NCBI GenBank assembly: GCA_035630195.1
Contig: DASQLD010000646.1
Coordinates: 1-8,198 of the forward strand
Source: DASQDN01 sp035630195
GTDB lineage: Bacteria; Acidobacteriota; Terriglobia; Bryobacterales; Bryobacteraceae
Direction of reading: 5' to 3'
DNA length: 8,198 nt
Shown here: positions 7,350 through 8,198 of the stretch, one piece after another
Position numbering within the stretch: the first letter of the stretch is position 1
How the letters are laid out: each line of letters opens with the position of its first letter
Made by a program: the position numbers and the translations under genes
The notes under the pieces: generated by a model
The model's database searches: none
Told to the model about the DNA's origin: nothing
Seen by the model: only the letters and a program-made list of their open reading frames with translations

Positions 7350-7433
7350 GGCGAGTATTGTGTCACATCCGTGACCAAATTGGCTAAAGACTGGACTTCT
7401 TCCATCAATAAGAGTTGTTGGAGTCCATACGTC
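7350..7433. promoter_or_regulatory. Divergent intergenic region with a GTCAC-N4-GTGAC inverted repeat
   Basis: These 84 bp separate the amidohydrolase (minus) from the chemoreceptor remnant (plus) and must hold the amidohydrolase operon promoter. A perfect 5-bp inverted repeat, GTCAC at 7362-7366 and GTGAC at 7371-7375 around ATCC, begins 12 nt upstream of the amidohydrolase GTG. It could be an operator, but it is short enough to arise by chance. I find no convincing -35/-10 pair for the minus strand; CACAAT close to the start is the nearest -10-like word. For the plus strand, TTGGCT (7380-7385) and ATCAAT (7404-7409) with an 18-bp spacer is a weak possibility. GGAG at 7420-7423 is a plausible Shine-Dalgarno 10 nt before ATG 7434. 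Confidence 0.35.
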
Positions 7434-8105
7434 ATGCCCGAAAGAATCATCGCGCTTTCTCAACAACTCTCATCCGTGGCTACTCGACGTGTGGAGGATA
7501 TTCGTCAAGTAACCCGAATGACGAAGATCCTGGCTCTGAACGCCGCCATCAAAGCCGCGCGCGCAGGCGAATCAGGAACAGGTTTTGCGATCGTCTCGAG
7601 TGAAGCCGGACTCCGACACCGCGGCCGTCGAGTGTGCTGCAAGGCCGCACGATACCGATGGTGCTGCTCATGCTTCGGCTCGCCTTGGCGTGATCCTCGA
7701 TTCTTACACCGTCTATCTAGATCTTGGATCACTGAAGTCATATCGAATGGTCGCGCCGCTCAATACCCTTTGACTCGCGGCGCGAATGTGGGCAACCAAG
7801 CCTGGTTTCGAAAAGCGTCAGAGACCTAGAATGTTTCCGAGTTCGCAGCCACAGATATATTCACCGTGGATTAGCTCGGAGGCGCTAAAGCTCCGGGGCG
7901 AACGGCAAGCCGGTAGGGGTTCACTACTGACGAGCGTTCCCGGACCCGCTGCATAATATTGGATTCGGCTCACCCGATCATCGCGGCCTCGGACCACACA
8001 GACAACTTTCAGAAGTTTCCAATTAAGACGGATGGCCGGAGGATGAGCGTGTACGTCGATAGATGGCACACTCATCGGCTTTGCGTTAACCCAAGTTCGT
8101 CAGTT
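7434..8105 (+). pseudogene. Degraded methyl-accepting chemotaxis-type receptor gene
   Basis: ATG 7434, preceded by GGAG at 10 nt, opens a frame with the chemoreceptor hairpin tip: MTKILALNAAIKAARAGESG then TGFAIVSSE, up to about 7602. The rest is broken across frames. From about 7600 the next frame gives DSDTAAVECAARP and then HASARLGVILDSYTVYLDL (to about 7724). One missing T there returns reading to the first frame, with VISNGRAAQYPLTRGANVGN and AWFRKA, until a TAG at 7827-7829. Past the stop come SEFAATDI, then in the third frame GANGKPVGVHY (about 7898-7926). The first frame resumes with ERSRTRC and ILDSAHPIIAASDHTDNFQK up to VYVDR (7932-8063), and another frame gives DGTLIGFALT (8062-8091). 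From memory of the family, these blocks follow in order the sequence of a non-membrane receptor class with an N-terminal signalling hairpin and a C-terminal sensory part. A faint trace (HFGWICE at 8168-8188) hints that it reaches the window edge. It is very probably non-functional. Sequencing error alone is unlikely, because the neighbours are intact and segments are missing. Confidence 0.78.
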
Positions 8106-8198
8106 ATGGGCCGAAACCACAGCTAAGTATTTGATTCCAGGTTCAGGCGATGGCAAAGTCTACACTACATTTTGGCTGGATCTGTGAGTGGTCTGGCA

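Noticed and set aside
6432..7466. Longer amidohydrolase starting at TTG 7466.
   Set aside because: The added residues look random, would overlap the chemoreceptor start and would bury the twin-arginine signal 40 residues inside; GTG 7349 places it at the N-terminus.
7335..7829. A single 164-residue protein on the plus strand.
   Set aside because: Only the segment from ATG 7434 to about 7602 and the last part from about 7725 resemble a receptor. The middle is a wrong-frame translation, and the first 33 residues overlap the intergenic region.
7818..8075. Minus-strand open frame of 85 codons at the right end.
   Set aside because: It lies antisense to the receptor remnant blocks and shows no recognisable domain.
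1..8198. CRISPR array, tRNA, rRNA, insertion sequence or phage attachment site.
   Set aside because: I saw no regularly spaced repeats, cloverleaf-like sequence, transposase motifs or matching terminal repeats, although I could not run a search program.

Overview
The window carries six intact protein genes, one gene cut off by the left edge and one decaying gene at the right edge. They form two transport-centred operons that face each other, plus a divergent junction on the right. I see no rRNA, tRNA, CRISPR array, insertion sequence or phage gene. Coding density is high, GC content is moderate (mid to upper 50s by eye), and Tat-exported amidohydrolase, split MacB-type and HAE1-type RND genes occur together. 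This suits a Gram-negative soil bacterium. My best guess is Acidobacteriota, but that rests on general resemblance, not on a marker gene.

Left operon (+ strand, 1-4176): the C-terminal two thirds of an MdtB/MdtC-like RND drug/proton antiporter, then a DrrA-type ABC ATPase 6 nt later, then an ABC-2 permease that overlaps the ATPase by 8 nt. The order suggests one transcript encoding a proton-driven pump and an ATP-driven exporter. Any membrane-fusion and outer-membrane subunits would lie to the left, outside the window.

Right operon (- strand, 7349 down to 4108): a Tat-signal amidohydrolase of the COG3618/Amidohydro_2 type, an FtsX/MacB-type permease, its LolD/MacB-type ATPase (8-nt overlap) and a GNAT acetyltransferase. 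Gaps are 19, -8 and 12 nt. The two operons converge, and the GNAT and ABC-2 permease genes overlap tail to tail by 69 bp.

Right end (+ strand, 7434 to about 8105 or beyond): a degraded chemoreceptor-like gene. It begins with the methyl-accepting chemotaxis hairpin tip and continues with blocks of its C-terminal sensory part. These blocks are spread over all three frames, with an in-frame stop and apparent internal deletions. An 84-bp spacer separates it from the amidohydrolase and holds a small perfect inverted repeat.

The most notable points are the chemoreceptor pseudogene, the amidohydrolase that lacks the usual late catalytic aspartate, the amidohydrolase-exporter-acetyltransferase cassette, and the pairing of RND and ABC exporters in one operon. 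I did not find a clearly new defence or mobile system.
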